DNA from: Ricinus communis
Lineage: Eukaryota > Streptophyta > Magnoliopsida > Malpighiales > Euphorbiaceae
Direction: 5' to 3'
NCBI RefSeq assembly: GCF_019578655.1
Contig: NC_063258.1
Coordinates: 31,438,802 to 31,502,801, forward strand
DNA length: 64,000 bases
The translations under genes were made by a program, and so were the position numbers. Positions 62,984-64,000 of the stretch are shown here, one piece after another (position 1 is the stretch's first letter; every line of letters begins with the position of its first letter). The notes beneath the pieces are model-generated. The model searched no databases. It was not told the DNA's origin and saw only the letters and a program-made list of their open reading frames with translations.

Positions 62984-64000
62984 ATACTTTGAACCTCTGT
63001 TAATGAAATTTTAGTTTTAACTATTGTTCATCTAATGAGTAGTGCATATACAAGGGTTTCTGAATATTGTTTGATTTATAAGTGGATTGTGGCAATTTAG
63101 ATAGATAACATAAACTGAATCAGAACTCATGTACAAGGAGTCAATTGAAGTAGGAAGTTGGGCTTGAACTCATGTGAATGCAGATCTTTCTTAATAAATC
63201 ATACTTAAGTGGCTATAATTTCATGAATTAATTACATTTTCCCCCCTTTTTCTGTATGCAATTCTTGATGCAAGTGGTGACTACTGCTTCACTATCCATA
63301 GTGGCATATGACTATCGAGCTGCATTCTTAGTTCTCAGTGTCGCCATATGATTTGCCTAGTAAAATCCCTGCTCCTTATGATTACAGTTCCTCAATAATT
63401 TTAATTTTACTTCAATTATTGGTTGGGTGCAGGGCCACTAATTGCACAGCATAAAACCTTCTTTCTTTTTTTCACTTTTTCTCCTGACAAACTTTGTTGG
63501 GTTGAATAAAAATCGAAACACAAGGAAAAGGAAACAATTGCTTGAAGAGAATAATGAATCATTATTATTGTTTTTCCTAATTTGTATATGGGAATGAGGG
63601 GATCATTCCTTCTTCAATTAAGCTACTGAATCTGATGTTATCATATTAACCTTAAAACGTTTTTATTCTTAATTTCAACACTAATTATGGTTAAATGAAA
63701 CAGAATGATATAAATCCCTTTCTTTACCATTAGAATCTCTATAACTTCAATTTTTTTACAGTAAATAAATAATTATACCAAATCAATATATACATATTTC
63801 TATATAAGTTCTGATTCTTTTTGTATAAATGAATTTTTTTTATAAAATCTCTTAAAATCGATCATATAGAAGTGCTTTTTCATTTAGTAATACATAATAA
63901 ATAAAATAGATAATTAAACTTCTACTTGAGCAACATTTTGCATGAAGATCATCATGTCTTTCATATGATGATTATTGTATACGAGTTTTGATTTTTTCGC
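62984..64000. other. TGD1 3' UTR and downstream spacer
   Basis: AT-rich sequence with no supported gene. The first 100-250 nt are presumably the TGD1 3' UTR. No further coding or RNA feature was recognised up to the window edge. Confidence 0.45.

Overview
This is a eudicot nuclear genomic window: very AT-rich gene-poor spacers, GT-AG introns, plant-specific gene families and plant transposable elements. The protein set and the element types suggest a rosid, possibly Euphorbiaceae such as castor bean, but that is an inference and I cannot prove the species from the sequence alone.

Layout. (1) 0.9-4.6 kb, + strand: an intact three-exon AOP-like 2-oxoglutarate/Fe(II) dioxygenase gene followed by a decayed tandem copy. 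(2) 7.6-16.1 kb, - strand: a complete 18-exon gene for the transcriptional corepressor LEUNIG, with LUFS domain, glutamine tracts and C-terminal WD40 repeats. (3) 16.2-23.4 kb: non-coding spacer with microsatellites and one miRNA-like inverted repeat. (4) 23.4-28.0 kb, - strand: a full-length but defective Ty1/copia retrotransposon with nearly identical LTRs and a 5-bp target duplication. (5) 28-32.6 kb: spacer with faint LTR and SINE traces. (6) 32.6-34.7 kb, - strand: a four-exon YUCCA-type flavin monooxygenase, closest to YUC4 (auxin synthesis). (7) 35.4-50.3 kb: gene-poor spacer with a LINE remnant, a GAGCTCG-rich repeat and two G-box/ABRE-rich islands without an obvious gene. (8) 50.6-53.9 kb: two divergently transcribed small genes for related coiled-coil, three-membrane-segment proteins of unknown function; the second has an upstream ORF overlapping its start by ATGA. 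(9) 54.6-55.1 kb: a Mutator-like MITE with long inverted repeats and 9-bp target duplication. (10) 57.2-60.5 kb: about four tandem copies of a 0.6-0.7 kb AT-rich repeat, one of which carries a complete Cassandra TRIM element with 5S-rRNA-like sequence in both LTRs. (11) 61.0-63.0 kb, + strand: TGD1, the permease subunit of the chloroplast TGD lipid importer, with a probable 5' leader intron and a GC-rich uORF.

The genes are independent single units, as expected in a plant chromosome; there is no operon-like organisation. LEUNIG and YUC4 are both developmental regulators but nothing in the sequence links them functionally. The most interesting material is the divergent membrane-protein pair with its overlapping upstream ORF, the Cassandra element inside a tandem array, the MULE-type MITE, and a copia element whose LTRs look young while its coding region is already multiply broken.
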